Assembly: GCA_036499395.1 (NCBI GenBank)
Contig: DASYDW010000068.1
Span: 124,001-188,000 of the forward strand
DNA length: 64,000 bases
Direction: 5' to 3'
Source of the DNA: Pirellulales bacterium
Lineage (GTDB): Bacteria > Planctomycetota > Planctomycetia > Pirellulales > JACPPG01
Shown here: in pieces, positions 1-9,476 of the stretch
How positions within the stretch are numbered: the first letter of the stretch is position 1
Layout: each line of letters opens with the position of its first letter
Program-made: the position numbers and the translations under genes
The notes under the pieces: generated by a model
Seen by the model: the letters and a program-made list of their open reading frames with translations, nothing else
Told to the model about the DNA's origin: nothing
The model's database searches: none

Positions 1-1
1 C

Positions 2-784
2 ACCGACGATAGCGGTAAGGCCAACGGTTTGATCTTCGACGCGAAAGGGGGGCTCATTGCCTGCGAAGGGTCCGACCAGGGAGGGCAGTGTGTTTCTCGC
101 TGGGACGTGAAGACGGGCAAACGCACCGTGCTGGCCGATCGGTTCAACGGCAAGCGATTCAACGCGCCAAACGACGTGACGATCGACAAGAGCGGACATA
201 TTTATTTCACCGATCCGCGTTACCTGGGGGCCGAGCCGCGCGAGTTGGACGTGCGTGCCGTCTATCGCATCGATCCTGACGGCAAGGTTGTTGAAGTGAC
301 GCGCGAAGTGGAAAAACCGAACGGCATCGCGATCAGCCCGGACCAGCAAACGCTGTACGTGGCGGACACCAATAACGGCAGCGATCGAATCACGCTGGGC
401 GAGAAGCCAGCCAAGGGGGCGATGAAAGTCTACGCGTTTCCGCTGGATGCCGGCGGCGCAGTCAGCGGGGCGCGGCGCACTGTGATCGATTTCGGCAGCG
501 AAGATGGTTGCGATGGCATGACGGTCGACGCGCGCGGCAACCTGTATCTGACCGCACGCAGCGCGAAGCGGCCGGGTGTGCTGGTTTTGAATCCGCAGGG
601 CAAGGAGTTGGCCTATATTGCGACAGGCCCATCGCAGCCGGATGCCGCGCAGCCGGTCGGCCTGCCGAGCAATTGCGAATTCGGAATCGGCGCCGACGCG
701 CACACGTTGTATGTGACCGTCGACAAGAGCCTGTATCGGATCACGCTCGGCGCCGAGGGATATCACATCCCTTGGGCGCAATGA
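2..784 (+). CDS. SMP-30/gluconolactonase-family protein (5' end outside window)
   Basis: This is the C-terminal part of a calcium-dependent sugar lactonase or related esterase of the SMP-30/gluconolactonase/LRE beta-propeller family. The reading frame is open to the first base of the window and already shows family sequence (SGKANGLIFD), so the true start lies upstream. The visible blade motifs are PNDVTIDKSGHIYFTDP (the Asn/Asp metal-site region), LYVADT and DGMTVDARGNLYLT. The protein ends a few residues after the last strand, so the C-terminus is complete. The family hydrolyses sugar lactones; the actual substrate cannot be read from the sequence. About 100 non-coding bases separate it from the convergent LRR gene. 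Confidence 0.85.
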   Translation, partial: TDDSGKANGLIFDAKGGLIACEGSDQGGQCVSRWDVKTGKRTVLADRFNGKRFNAPNDVTIDKSGHIYFTDPRYLGAEPRELDVRAVYRIDPDGKVVEVTREVEKPNGIAISPDQQTLYVADTNNGSDRITLGEKPAKGAMKVYAFPLDAGGAVSGARRTVIDFGSEDGCDGMTVDARGNLYLTARSAKRPGVLVLNPQGKELAYIATGPSQPDAAQPVGLPSNCEFGIGADAHTLYVTVDKSLYRITLGAEGYHIPWAQ

Positions 785-882
785 GAATGGACTATGACGC
801 GGGCGACGCAACGCAACCCATTTCACGTGCGATCGTGCCTAGTCTCGATCACGTGGATTCCTAGGCTCGTCTTAAAGGGCAG

Positions 883-2925
883 TTACTGCCAGAGGGTGAT
901 ATTTGGGTAATCGTGCTCGATTTCCTGCTGAATCTCGAGCCAATTGTCTGGGAGGTTGCGTGGATAATCTGAACCGACGTGGACCCGCGGAAGCGAGCGT
1001 AAAGACGTTAGGTGGGCGCGCCCCTCTGCGAGTTGATGAGCGTCAATCCCAAGCAGTTCGATTTTCTGCGTCCGTAAATAGGGAATGATTCCAGCAATTG
1101 TCACCGTCGTGTCCCCGACATATATTTCGCGCAGATTGTTGAACATGCCCAAATCGACAAGGTCAGCATCATCAAGCGTTGTGCCTTGCAACTCGAGGAA
1201 CCTAATATTCGGGCATGCGTCGCTCCAGGCCTTCCATTCGTCGCTGCTGTGAGGGCATCGCAAGTGGAGCGTCAACACGGAAGTGAGCTTGCCCAATGAC
1301 TTGATTCCTCGCTTGTCGATAAACGAACTCCCGTTCCATATCGTTGTTAGTCCTCCGACGTTGGAAGCATTAAGCCCGCTGAGATCGGCGTTGTTGATGG
1401 TCGGTCCGATTACGATCGTATCTCCCTGTCCTTGCCGGATACCATTTAGTTGATCTTTCAACGTCTGAACAGCGGCCGCGTCCGGCTGACGGACAATTCG
1501 AATAGATGGCCTCCGTTGTTGCAATGCCGATGCATTAACGTCCGTCACGCGAGTATCGGATGCCGTCAGGACATGCAATTGAGGGAACCCATTAACGGCC
1601 GGGGTCAACGATTTGATGTCGGTTTTGTCAATGTCCAGATCTTTCAACTGCGGCATCTTGCCCAACTCTGCAAATCCAGCATCGCTAATGCGCGTATGGC
1701 TCAAAGAAAGGGCCTCGAGCTTTTGCAGGGAGCTGAGTGATCGCATGCCGGCGTCAGTGAGAGGTAAATGGTCAAGTTTTAGCCTACGTAAGTGTGGCGC
1801 CTTGCGGATGTATTCGAGTCCCTTTTCCGTCACAGCCGTGCCGCCGAGTCCCAGTGTGCTCAACGAGGGAAACGTATCTAGGTATCGAAGGCTTTCGTCG
1901 TCAACCAGTGCATCGACCAGAACCAGAGACTGAAGCGCTGGAAGCTCCGACAGCGCTTTCAGGCCATCGCCTGTTATGTCGCTACTCGAAATCGTTAGCA
2001 TTTCGAGTAGCGTTAAACCGAGAAGTTCCTTGATCTCGTCATCCGACAACAGGTCCGGAATTCCATACGCCTGAATGATAAGTACTCGAAGCGTGCTGAG
2101 TCTTCCCAGCGATGAGCAGTCAAAGCGAGCATCCTCGGAGGAGCTGGATACGCTAATGCGAAGAGATCGCAGATCGGGAAAGGCTTGCAGAAAGGCGAGT
2201 GATTCACTGCCGTCAGCACTGACCTCAACTTCGTCAATCCCACGGAAGGGCAGTGCTAAGGTCAAGGGAGACGGAAATTGGGAAAGGTCAATCCTAAGGG
2301 TCACTGTGCCGGGATACTGGGCGCCAAGTCGCCTTACAAGTTCGATAGACTCCTCGTCCTCGGGCAGGTCGACATACGCGTGGTACATCCAGATGAAGCC
2401 GCACTTGGTCATGAGCCAATCGGGAATTTCGCCCAAGGAAACGAAAGGACGGACGCCTGCAACTGCATCCAATCTTGAGATCGCATCGACGGTGAAGTTG
2501 ACTCGTCTGATATTCCATTGGCAGATTGCGCCAATGACAGCAAATATCGCGACAACAAGCATTAACGACCGAAGGCGGAAAGCAAAACCGCGCCTCGTGA
2601 CGTGCAAGATACGCCTGATCACGAACCATGTAATCGTTGCAATAACGGCCGCTACAATGAGGTCGCCAAGTAGCGCGAGAATGTCGAAGGGGGCAACCTT
2701 CAGCGTCGACGACTTTATGCCGGGATACTCAATGCGCTCCGTAAACCGAAACGGCCAACCATGCGCTACGGGCTTGACCCACCCGGCCGATGTGCCATGG
2801 AGAGAGCACATCCAGCTTTTATGCGAACCCTGCCGGGCCGGCACTGCCAAACCCAAAAATATCAACGCGAACGTAATTACAAAAAATAATGATCTGGAGT
2901 AAGGCGCACTCGAAAAGGGCCGCAT
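883..2925 (-). CDS. Leucine-rich-repeat membrane protein
   Basis: A 680-residue protein with hydrophobic segments at about residues 12-28, 82-105 and 120-137, followed by an LRR domain from about residue 230 to the C-terminus. Repeats such as LPALQSLVLVDALVDD and LQKLEALSLSHTRISDAG follow the LxxLxLxxTxIxDxGL pattern of the large bacterial LRR family expanded in planctomycetes. The repeat array is interrupted around residues 480-530 and resumes. It is likely anchored in the membrane with the LRR domain exposed for protein binding; the partner is unknown. No convincing ribosome binding site precedes the chosen ATG, so the start is only probable. It is a single-gene unit. Confidence 0.8.
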   Translation of the reverse strand: MRPFSSAPYSRSLFFVITFALIFLGLAVPARQGSHKSWMCSLHGTSAGWVKPVAHGWPFRFTERIEYPGIKSSTLKVAPFDILALLGDLIVAAVIATITWFVIRRILHVTRRGFAFRLRSLMLVVAIFAVIGAICQWNIRRVNFTVDAISRLDAVAGVRPFVSLGEIPDWLMTKCGFIWMYHAYVDLPEDEESIELVRRLGAQYPGTVTLRIDLSQFPSPLTLALPFRGIDEVEVSADGSESLAFLQAFPDLRSLRISVSSSSEDARFDCSSLGRLSTLRVLIIQAYGIPDLLSDDEIKELLGLTLLEMLTISSSDITGDGLKALSELPALQSLVLVDALVDDESLRYLDTFPSLSTLGLGGTAVTEKGLEYIRKAPHLRRLKLDHLPLTDAGMRSLSSLQKLEALSLSHTRISDAGFAELGKMPQLKDLDIDKTDIKSLTPAVNGFPQLHVLTASDTRVTDVNASALQQRRPSIRIVRQPDAAAVQTLKDQLNGIRQGQGDTIVIGPTINNADLSGLNASNVGGLTTIWNGSSFIDKRGIKSLGKLTSVLTLHLRCPHSSDEWKAWSDACPNIRFLELQGTTLDDADLVDLGMFNNLREIYVGDTTVTIAGIIPYLRTQKIELLGIDAHQLAEGRAHLTSLRSLPRVHVGSDYPRNLPDNWLEIQQEIEHDYPNITLWQ

Positions 2926-3028
2926 TATGCACGTCAGTTTGTTACGTCGAACTGCATGATGCTAAATACTGCATTCGCTGCTGACTTTATCGTACACGCG
3001 CGTCTTCTCGACGGTCTACACCGTGTAG

Positions 3029-3062
3029 AAAAAAGGTTAGCCCGGGGGCGTTGCCACCCCGG
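3029..3062 (-). terminator. Possible rho-independent terminator
   Basis: On the minus strand, 75 bases after the stop of the prenyltransferase-fold gene, CCGGGG pairs with CCCCGG across a 9-base loop and is followed eight bases later by a run of six T. The gap between stem and T-run is longer than usual, so this is a weak call. Confidence 0.35.
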
Positions 3063-3136
3063 TGCGTCAATACAGATTGCTTGCCCACGAACAATGATGC
3101 CCCCTGCGTTTGGCGCATTGCTGCTTAAAACGCTGG

Positions 3137-4210
3137 CTATCTTGTCGGGCCCGCTGCTTCGCACGACTTGAGGGCCAGCACGGCGAAGGCGGTGCCGGCG
3201 TGTGAGATGTAGTGCTTGCTGTCGGCGTGGAGCGAGCGCGAGAACCAGCGCCCGCTTTCGCGCTGATGCGTTTTCAGCCAGGTGACGCCGTGCTGAAGTT
3301 GTGCGTCATCGGCCGAAACGCCTGCCCGGCGCAGGACGTAGATCACGAACCCTGTGCCGTAGCCGTCGCTGCTCGTGGTGTCTTGCGGCGAGCCGTCGCC
3401 GCGTTGCCAATCGCCGAGCGTGGCCAGCCCCCAACCGCCATCCTCGTGCTGCAACGTTCGCAGCGAATCGATGCACGCTTGCCGGTCCGCCTCGGACATC
3501 AGGTCCGGCACGTAGGTCGATGCCCAAAGGACCATTGCCTTGTGATGCAATGTCGGCGGTGGGTTTTCGGCGAGATATTTGCGAATCTTCGCGAGGCCGG
3601 CCTTGGCGGCGGGCGTGTCGGCATAGCCATCCGGAGCGACGCCTGCACCGATCGCCGCGAAGCTGACGCCGAAGTGATCATCGGACTCCATCGGCGGCCA
3701 ATCACACTTCAACCAGGTCCAGCCGCCATCTTCACGCTGCAGCGTCCACATCTTGTCGAGCGCTTGCCGCGTGATCGGATGCAGCTTGCCCGAGGTTACT
3801 GAATCGTTGAAGGCCAGGATCGTGCCGGTCGCCACGACCTCGGCATCCCAGCGAGGGCCTTTGTCGGGCCAACGCTCGGTGACCAATTGCTCGGCGAATT
3901 TGCGCACCTCGGCGTGGGCCGGAACGTCGGCCGAGATCGCCGGACGCGCCATCAGATAGGCGTAGTTCGTGTGGCAGGTCATGCAGCCGCGCGTTTGTTG
4001 CCAGTCGAGCGCGGCGGAATCCAGGAAATCGGCTGCGCGAGTTAGCGAGAAGGCCGCGGCCAGCGGTTCATCCGCCGTGTTTGCCGTCGGTGCGGTGTAG
4101 TTCGCAAGCGTCACAGGTTCGGCAGCGTGACTGAACACCGCAGAGATTGCGCCCACAGTGAGCAAGGCGTTCGCGAATAAAACGAGCACGGCAATCCGAA
4201 GGAATGACAT
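3137..4210 (-). CDS. Exported prenyltransferase/squalene-cyclase-fold protein with a CxxCH motif
   Basis: A 357-residue protein with an N-terminal signal peptide (hydrophobic residues 5-28, cleavage near HAA/EP). Three repeats of the QW type (LQREDGGW, LQHEDGGW, HQRESGRW) give the alpha/alpha-toroid fold of squalene-hopene cyclases and prenyltransferases. It is about half the length of a real squalene cyclase and no DxDD catalytic motif is present, so cyclisation of squalene is unlikely. At residues 76-80 it carries CMTCH, a c-type haem attachment motif, which suggests covalent haem and a periplasmic redox or sensor role. The start is supported by GAGG seven bases upstream. Similar proteins are usually annotated in planctomycetes simply as squalene-cyclase-like. 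Confidence 0.75.
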   Translation of the reverse strand: MSFLRIAVLVLFANALLTVGAISAVFSHAAEPVTLANYTAPTANTADEPLAAAFSLTRAADFLDSAALDWQQTRGCMTCHTNYAYLMARPAISADVPAHAEVRKFAEQLVTERWPDKGPRWDAEVVATGTILAFNDSVTSGKLHPITRQALDKMWTLQREDGGWTWLKCDWPPMESDDHFGVSFAAIGAGVAPDGYADTPAAKAGLAKIRKYLAENPPPTLHHKAMVLWASTYVPDLMSEADRQACIDSLRTLQHEDGGWGLATLGDWQRGDGSPQDTTSSDGYGTGFVIYVLRRAGVSADDAQLQHGVTWLKTHQRESGRWFSRSLHADSKHYISHAGTAFAVLALKSCEAAGPTR

Positions 4211-4338
4211 GGCGGGACCTCGGCGGGGAAGGAGCGAAGGCGTGACAACAGCGGGCTAACGATCGCGCGTCAGCATAGCCGAGTCGGCATCGGCCTGCAA
4301 AGAAATCTGCTTCGCTCTCGCCTTGTGCGTGACCGCGC

Positions 4339-5553
4339 TTACGGCTCGCCGATGATGATCGCCCGGCCGCGGCCGAGCGGACCTTCGATAAACGGCCGCA
4401 CTGCGTCGAGCGCTCGTGGGTCACCGTTTTGAATGCGTTGGAGGACGCCCATCACCAAGGGTTTAGCCAGTGGATAGATTTCCACCCAGCGCGTGAGTGC
4501 TCCCGAGGCTTGCAGCGTGATTTCGTTTTCCTGGATGCGGCATTCCAATTGACGCATGTCCGCGCCGGGATAAATCTCTGAGCCGACCATGTCCAGTCCG
4601 ATCATCTCTACCGCGCCGTTCGGACGACGTGAGATTCGCGGGCGGACATCGAAGAGCTTGTCGCGTTGCGCCCGGGTTTCCGTAAGTTGCGAGTTGAGGT
4701 CGTCGCGCACCGCCGGATCTTTCGCTGCACGCGCCTGATCGCGCAACTGCTCGATGCGTAGATCGGCGGCCGTTAGTCGCAAGCCTGAGATGGCGGTCAG
4801 CAGGTCGGCCACATCGTCGAGCGTTTCGAAGTGATCGATGCGAGCGAGGCGTTCGTCCAACAAACGGCCGAAGATTTCGTCCGTGGTTTCCGTGGTTGCG
4901 AATGCGAAGACGTACTCGGGCGTCTGTGCCCCGGCGGGCGCGGGGGGGGCATCGTCCGATTTCTTGCTTTGCCGCTGCTTGTATTGTGCGAGCGCGTAGT
5001 TCGCTAGGGCCACCACGGGCGTTTGCAAACGGAACCGGCCATCAACGACAGCCACCAATCCGCCGGCGTCGTTTTGAACAACTTGCGCGCCGAGGCTGCC
5101 GCTGAGCCGGCTGGGTACTTCGGCCCAGTTTGTGCGGCGCAAGGCCGCATCGACGCTGAGACGAATGTGGTCCTCGGCAAAATTCGTCCCTTCGGGATCA
5201 AAGCCGATTCGCAACGATTCGATGTCGCGACCGCCGCCGAGCAGTGTCGTTAAAAGGGGGCCCATCGCGGTATTCAGTTTCGGAATATCGATCGCAGCCG
5301 CCGCGCCGGGGGCGTTGGGGTCGGGCGGGACGACGGCGTTTAAGACCTGGCCACCAATGTTCAGCAATCGCTCGCGACGCTCGGCACGCTGTGCATCGGT
5401 TAGCGGGCGACGCAGCGGGGCACGCGGTGGCGGACCGGCTGGGGCCGGAGCAGGACGAGGTGTTGGTAGCTCTTCCTGTGCCGCAGCAACATTGCTGACC
5501 AACAGTCCGGCAATGATCAGCCCGATGCCGATTTGATTCGTTCGATATCGCAT
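4339..5553 (-). CDS. Exported hypothetical protein
   Basis: A 404-residue protein of unknown function. The start was placed at the ATG preceded by AAGGAG (9-base spacing). A longer in-frame reading would run 133 bases into the oxidoreductase gene upstream and has no signal sequence. Residues 6-24 form a signal peptide ending AAAQ, followed by a Pro-rich linker (about 30-50) and a soluble domain without a motif I recognise. The central region (about 270-320) is charged and probably helical. It is transcribed in the same direction as the Gfo/Idh gene 200 bases upstream; functional linkage is not shown. Confidence 0.65.
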   Translation of the reverse strand: MRYRTNQIGIGLIIAGLLVSNVAAAQEELPTPRPAPAPAGPPPRAPLRRPLTDAQRAERRERLLNIGGQVLNAVVPPDPNAPGAAAAIDIPKLNTAMGPLLTTLLGGGRDIESLRIGFDPEGTNFAEDHIRLSVDAALRRTNWAEVPSRLSGSLGAQVVQNDAGGLVAVVDGRFRLQTPVVALANYALAQYKQRQSKKSDDAPPAPAGAQTPEYVFAFATTETTDEIFGRLLDERLARIDHFETLDDVADLLTAISGLRLTAADLRIEQLRDQARAAKDPAVRDDLNSQLTETRAQRDKLFDVRPRISRRPNGAVEMIGLDMVGSEIYPGADMRQLECRIQENEITLQASGALTRWVEIYPLAKPLVMGVLQRIQNGDPRALDAVRPFIEGPLGRGRAIIIGEP

Positions 5554-5756
5554 AACGCCATTCTCCTTTTCCGGCATCTTCTTTGTACGGTGGTCCCTCA
5601 CCCCCGGTGCATTCCGAGACTGCGGCGGATCGTCTGCCCGACGCTGCTGGCCCGATGCACTGCTGGATTGTAGCCTTTTTGCCGGTCCGAGGGGTGCCCC
5701 CGAATGCTGTCTGCACTGGCAACTCCGGATGGGAAAAGGATTTGGCGTCGTTTGCG

Positions 5757-7010
5757 CTATGTCGTTTGCCACTGGGCCACTTGGCCTGAGCGCAGGGCGC
5801 GGTTGCCCAGATGGGCCCCTTTGACGGCAATGACGCCGGCCTCGGCCGGGGCATTCGGGCGCTGGCGGCTGCGCATGCAGTCGACCCAATTGGTGAGATG
5901 CAGGAATTCGCCGTCGGGCTCGGTGTAAAAGTCGGCGCCGCGCGGTCCCTCGCCGATTATTAGTTCGCTGCGCTCGAGCTTGCTGGTTCTCTCAGGGATG
6001 ACCTCGTAACGGCCGCGGTCGAGATAGAGCGTTCCTTCGGTTCCCATGAATTCGAGCATCGCCGCGTTGCGCGCGTTGACGAACGTGCCCTCGTAATAGA
6101 TCTGAACTCCTTGCTCGGGATAGTGCAGCAGCGTTTGCACCGTGTCTGGCGTTTCCCACAGCCCTGGCGCCAGGAAATGATCGCCGATCGTAGCGGCTGT
6201 TTGCGGGTGGTCGAGTTCCAAGTACCAATTCGCGACGTCCAGGTAATGGACCATCAAGTCCGTCAAAATGCCGCCACCGAAATCCCAGAACCAGCGCCAA
6301 TTGCGGAACCGGTACGGGTCAAAAGGTTGCTCCGGCGCTGTGCCGAGAAACTTTTGCCAGTCGACTGAGTGCGGATCGATCTCTTCGGGCTTGGGGTTAT
6401 GACGCGGCTGATTGCGATTCCACGTCAGGTGGACCTTGTGAATTTTTCCTAGCTGTCCGCTACGGATGATCTCAAAACCCTTTTGGAATTGGGGCATGCT
6501 GCGCTGTTGCATGCCGACCTGCACGATCCGCTGGTGCTTGTTCTGTGCTTCGATCACGGCCGCGCCTTCGGACAGTTCATGCGTGAGCGGCTTTTCGACA
6601 TAGACGTCCTTGCCGGCGGCACAGGCGTCGACCGTGATGGGCACGTGCCAGTGGTCGGGGGTGGCGATCAATACGGCGTCGATGTCCGGTCGATCGAGCA
6701 GGGCCCGGTAGTCCTTGGTGGCAAACGCAGCCTCGGCCGCGGCCTCGCTTCCCAGTTGCAGATTCTTGTCCCAAACGTCGCACACGGCGTTGATCGCCAC
6801 GCCGGGGACGCGCTTCAAGGCCTTTAACAAGTGTCGACAACGCCCACCGACGCCGATCAATCCGATCGAGATCGTTTCATTGGCGGCGTAGGTGCGGGCG
6901 GTGACCGTTTGTCCGGCGGTCGCGAGTCCGGCGCCGATCGCGGCCGCGCCGAGGCTGGCCGATTTGAGGAACTCGCGACGCGGGGTGGTAGCGTCAATAT
7001 TCAATGTCAT
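5757..7010 (-). CDS. Gfo/Idh/MocA-family oxidoreductase with Tat signal
   Basis: A 417-residue NAD(P)-dependent sugar-type dehydrogenase. It begins with a twin-arginine signal (RREFLKSASLG, residues 11-21, then a hydrophobic stretch to about 36), so it is probably exported folded with its cofactor. The Rossmann motif GVGGR lies near residues 53-57, and the family EKP motif (Lys of the active site) at 139-141. The C-terminal domain has GGGILTDLMVHYLD, the usual substrate/dimer strand with the catalytic-region His. Planctomycetes carry many such Tat-exported members, generally linked to breakdown of polysaccharides or modified sugars; the substrate of this one cannot be told. Confidence 0.88.
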   Translation of the reverse strand: MTLNIDATTPRREFLKSASLGAAAIGAGLATAGQTVTARTYAANETISIGLIGVGGRCRHLLKALKRVPGVAINAVCDVWDKNLQLGSEAAAEAAFATKDYRALLDRPDIDAVLIATPDHWHVPITVDACAAGKDVYVEKPLTHELSEGAAVIEAQNKHQRIVQVGMQQRSMPQFQKGFEIIRSGQLGKIHKVHLTWNRNQPRHNPKPEEIDPHSVDWQKFLGTAPEQPFDPYRFRNWRWFWDFGGGILTDLMVHYLDVANWYLELDHPQTAATIGDHFLAPGLWETPDTVQTLLHYPEQGVQIYYEGTFVNARNAAMLEFMGTEGTLYLDRGRYEVIPERTSKLERSELIIGEGPRGADFYTEPDGEFLHLTNWVDCMRSRQRPNAPAEAGVIAVKGAHLGNRALRSGQVAQWQTT

Positions 7011-7230
7011 GGGGAGATTCCTCCGCCTTGGCGGTCAGGCTCGTTTCGCGCTTAACCTGGGCCGATCGTTTGGGCCCGTAGCTGCGGCCATGATAGCCGT
7101 TAGGAATGGCGCCAGCCACGTTGGCGTGCTTCGGGCGGGGCTCGCTTGCCGGGCGTCTGCGCGGCGCATAGCATTCTTAACCCCTCGCTGCGAAAGCGTG
7201 CGATCTGGGGAGATCGAAAGGGAGGATGTT

Positions 7231-8265
7231 ATGCCTGGATTCTTGGACTTGTCGACGCGTGAAGAACATACGGGTTTGCCTGGCGTGCCGGCTGCGCGAC
7301 GCGGTGTCGATGATTTTCCGCTGCTGGACGCCTATTCGCAGGCCGTGACGCATGCCGCCGAGACGGTTAGCCCCTCGGTGGTGAAGATCGACGTGCGCCA
7401 TGCCGCGCGACGTGACGAACAAGGGCAGGGGGGAGAAGGCCGGGGCGGTAGCGGATCAGGCTTCGTGATTACGCCCGACGGATTCATCCTGACCAACAGC
7501 CACGTCGTTTCGCAAGCCTCGAAAGTGCAGGTCATGTTCTCGGACGGGCAGAAGGTTTCGGCCGATGTCGTGGGAGACGATCCCGATAGCGACTTGGCCG
7601 TGATACGGGCCCATGCGTCAGAGCTGCCGCCGGTTGCCCTGGGGGATTCCCAGGCGATCCGCGTGGGACAATTGGCCATCGCGATCGGCAATCCGTTGGG
7701 CTTCAGTTGCTCGGTGACTGCGGGCGTCGTCAGCGCGCTGGGGCGATCGTTGCGAGCGGGCAGTGGCCGACTGATGGACGATATCATTCAAACTGACGCG
7801 GCGCTGAACCCCGGAAACTCGGGCGGGCCGCTGGTTAATTCGCACGGCGAAGTGATCGGCGTTAACACGGCCATGATTCTGCCGGCCCAGGGAATCTGTT
7901 TTGCGATCGCCGTAAACACCGCGCGGCTGGTAACCACGCAATTGATCGCCTACGGCCGCGTGCGACGCAGCGTGATCGGTGTGGCAGGGCAGAATATCGA
8001 ACTGCCGCGGCACCTGGCCCGTCAGCATGACATTCTCGCTGGCACGACGGTGCTCGTGATGAGTGTCGAACCGCGGGGGCCAGCCGCGGCGGCGGGCTTG
8101 GCCGAGGGGGATCTGATCGTCGAATTCGCCGGCCGTTCGATTGGCAGTATTGATGATCTGCATGCCGTGCTAACGCATGACCGCATCGGGATGGCGTGGC
8201 CGATTCACGTGATACGGGATGGTGCGCTACGCGCGTTACAAATTGTGCCGGCTGAGAAGGGGTGA
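7231..8265 (+). CDS. Trypsin-like S1C serine protease with one PDZ domain (HtrA-like)
   Basis: A 344-residue HtrA-family protease. The start was set at the ATG behind GGGAGG (7231); upstream in-frame sequence overlaps the divergent promoter region. The catalytic triad is complete: His91 in TNSHVV, Asp121 in SDLAV and Ser197 in GNSGGP. One PDZ domain follows (about 240-340, with GPAAAAGLAEGDLI). There is no signal peptide or membrane segment at the N-terminus; residues 1-45 are polar. It therefore seems cytoplasmic, unlike the classical periplasmic DegP-type protein encoded at 52.3-53.8 kb. It probably degrades or holds misfolded proteins. It is divergent from the Gfo/Idh gene. Confidence 0.88.
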   Translation: MPGFLDLSTREEHTGLPGVPAARRGVDDFPLLDAYSQAVTHAAETVSPSVVKIDVRHAARRDEQGQGGEGRGGSGSGFVITPDGFILTNSHVVSQASKVQVMFSDGQKVSADVVGDDPDSDLAVIRAHASELPPVALGDSQAIRVGQLAIAIGNPLGFSCSVTAGVVSALGRSLRAGSGRLMDDIIQTDAALNPGNSGGPLVNSHGEVIGVNTAMILPAQGICFAIAVNTARLVTTQLIAYGRVRRSVIGVAGQNIELPRHLARQHDILAGTTVLVMSVEPRGPAAAAGLAEGDLIVEFAGRSIGSIDDLHAVLTHDRIGMAWPIHVIRDGALRALQIVPAEKG

Positions 8266-8366
8266 CGGCGCGGGACCCGATTGCTCTACGATTTTGCCGT
8301 CCAATATGCGCAAGCACTTGGCGGCGAACTCCCTCACCCTGCACTCTCCCGGAGGGAGAGGGGTTT

Positions 8367-9476
8367 TTATTCGGGGGCGGGCGATCGTAGGGGGATGCGC
8401 GGGGTGGCGTCGGCCACGGCCGTTGGACTGGGTGGCGAGGCATCGAGGAACGCGTCGACTTGTTGGCCGACGTAGACCGTCTTGGCGTCGGGTTCGAGCG
8501 CGTAGATGACTTGCAGCACGCGCGTGTCGACACGCTCGACGCTGTTGCCGATTAGCGAGGTCTTGGGCTGCACGTACGGTTCGACGCGCACGAATGTCAT
8601 CGGCAGCCGATGACTGGCGTTGCCACGCATGCAGGCCGTGCCCGACATGCCTGGGTGGAAACGCGGGATGTCTTGTTCGTCGATGTCGATGCGCACGTGC
8701 AGTCGCTCAAGGTCGCCAAGCACCACGAGCGGCTGATCGGGCGGGGTGCCGACATATTCGCCTGGCCGAACGTCGACCTTCAGGATCTGGCCTGTGACCG
8801 GCGCACGAACCTGCAGCCGATCAAGTTCGGTACGGTATTGCTCGACAAGCGAGCGATTGCGTTCGACGTCGACGCGCGCCAGCGACTTGTCATGCTTCCA
8901 GCTACCGGCCTTTAGTAGTTGATCCTCGGCCTTGGCCTCGAGCAGGGACTCGATCGAACTGGCCAGGGACTGTCGTCGCTGGATGACCTCTTCCTCGGGA
9001 ACGGCGCGGTGGACGAACAGCTTTTCGCGTCGCTCGAGCATATCGCGCTGCGCGACAACATCGGATTCGGCGCGACGGACCTTGGCTTCGCTGGGGGGAA
9101 TTTCCTCTGGCCGTGGCAATTCCTCGATCCGCGCGAGCGTTGCCTGGGACGCGGCCAGTTGTGCTTCACGTACGCGCAGCTCGGCCACGATCTGTCGATC
9201 GTCGAGGCGGAATAGCGGATCGCCGGCTTTTACATGATCGCCGACGCCGACCAACACTTGGATCACGACGCCGGGAAGCGGGGAGCCGACTTTGATGTTT
9301 TCTGTCCGCGCCTCGACCAAGCCCGCCGCGGCGATGACGTCGAGATACGGAGAGCGCGCCGGCTCGGCCAGCGGGCCGTAGGCTGGCGGAGTCTGATGCG
9401 TCCGGGCCAAGTGATAGCCCATAAATATGATGCAAACGACGCCGATGGCGGGCAGCGCTAATTTACCCATGCGCAT
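8367..9476 (-). CDS. HlyD-family membrane fusion (periplasmic adaptor) protein
   Basis: A 369-residue periplasmic adaptor of an ABC-type exporter, resembling DevB/YbhG. The start is the ATG preceded by AAGGAG (seven-base spacing), which lies 14 bases inside the end of the ATPase gene, showing translational coupling. A single membrane anchor spans residues 4-21. A biotinyl-lipoyl half motif (VGDHVKAGDPLFRLDD) follows, then a long coiled-coil hairpin (about 95-215), the second lipoyl half (RAPVTGQILKVDVRPGEYV) and a beta-barrel domain. It works with the ATPase and permease encoded just upstream and probably an outer-membrane channel not in this window. Confidence 0.85.
   Translation of the reverse strand: MRMGKLALPAIGVVCIIFMGYHLARTHQTPPAYGPLAEPARSPYLDVIAAAGLVEARTENIKVGSPLPGVVIQVLVGVGDHVKAGDPLFRLDDRQIVAELRVREAQLAASQATLARIEELPRPEEIPPSEAKVRRAESDVVAQRDMLERREKLFVHRAVPEEEVIQRRQSLASSIESLLEAKAEDQLLKAGSWKHDKSLARVDVERNRSLVEQYRTELDRLQVRAPVTGQILKVDVRPGEYVGTPPDQPLVVLGDLERLHVRIDIDEQDIPRFHPGMSGTACMRGNASHRLPMTFVRVEPYVQPKTSLIGNSVERVDTRVLQVIYALEPDAKTVYVGQQVDAFLDASPPSPTAVADATPRIPLRSPAPE

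Noticed and set aside
2075..2902. Long open frame antisense to the LRR protein gene
   Set aside because: It has no ribosome binding site and no recognisable domain, and mirrors the repeat-rich LRR coding sequence. High GC keeps antisense frames open.
2075..2902. Possible second gene between the LRR gene and the lactonase
   Set aside because: All open frames there are on the opposite strand of a continuous LRR coding sequence; no independent evidence.
5554..5889. N-terminal extension of the exported hypothetical protein
   Set aside because: It would overlap the oxidoreductase gene and hide the signal peptide; a good RBS precedes the internal ATG.
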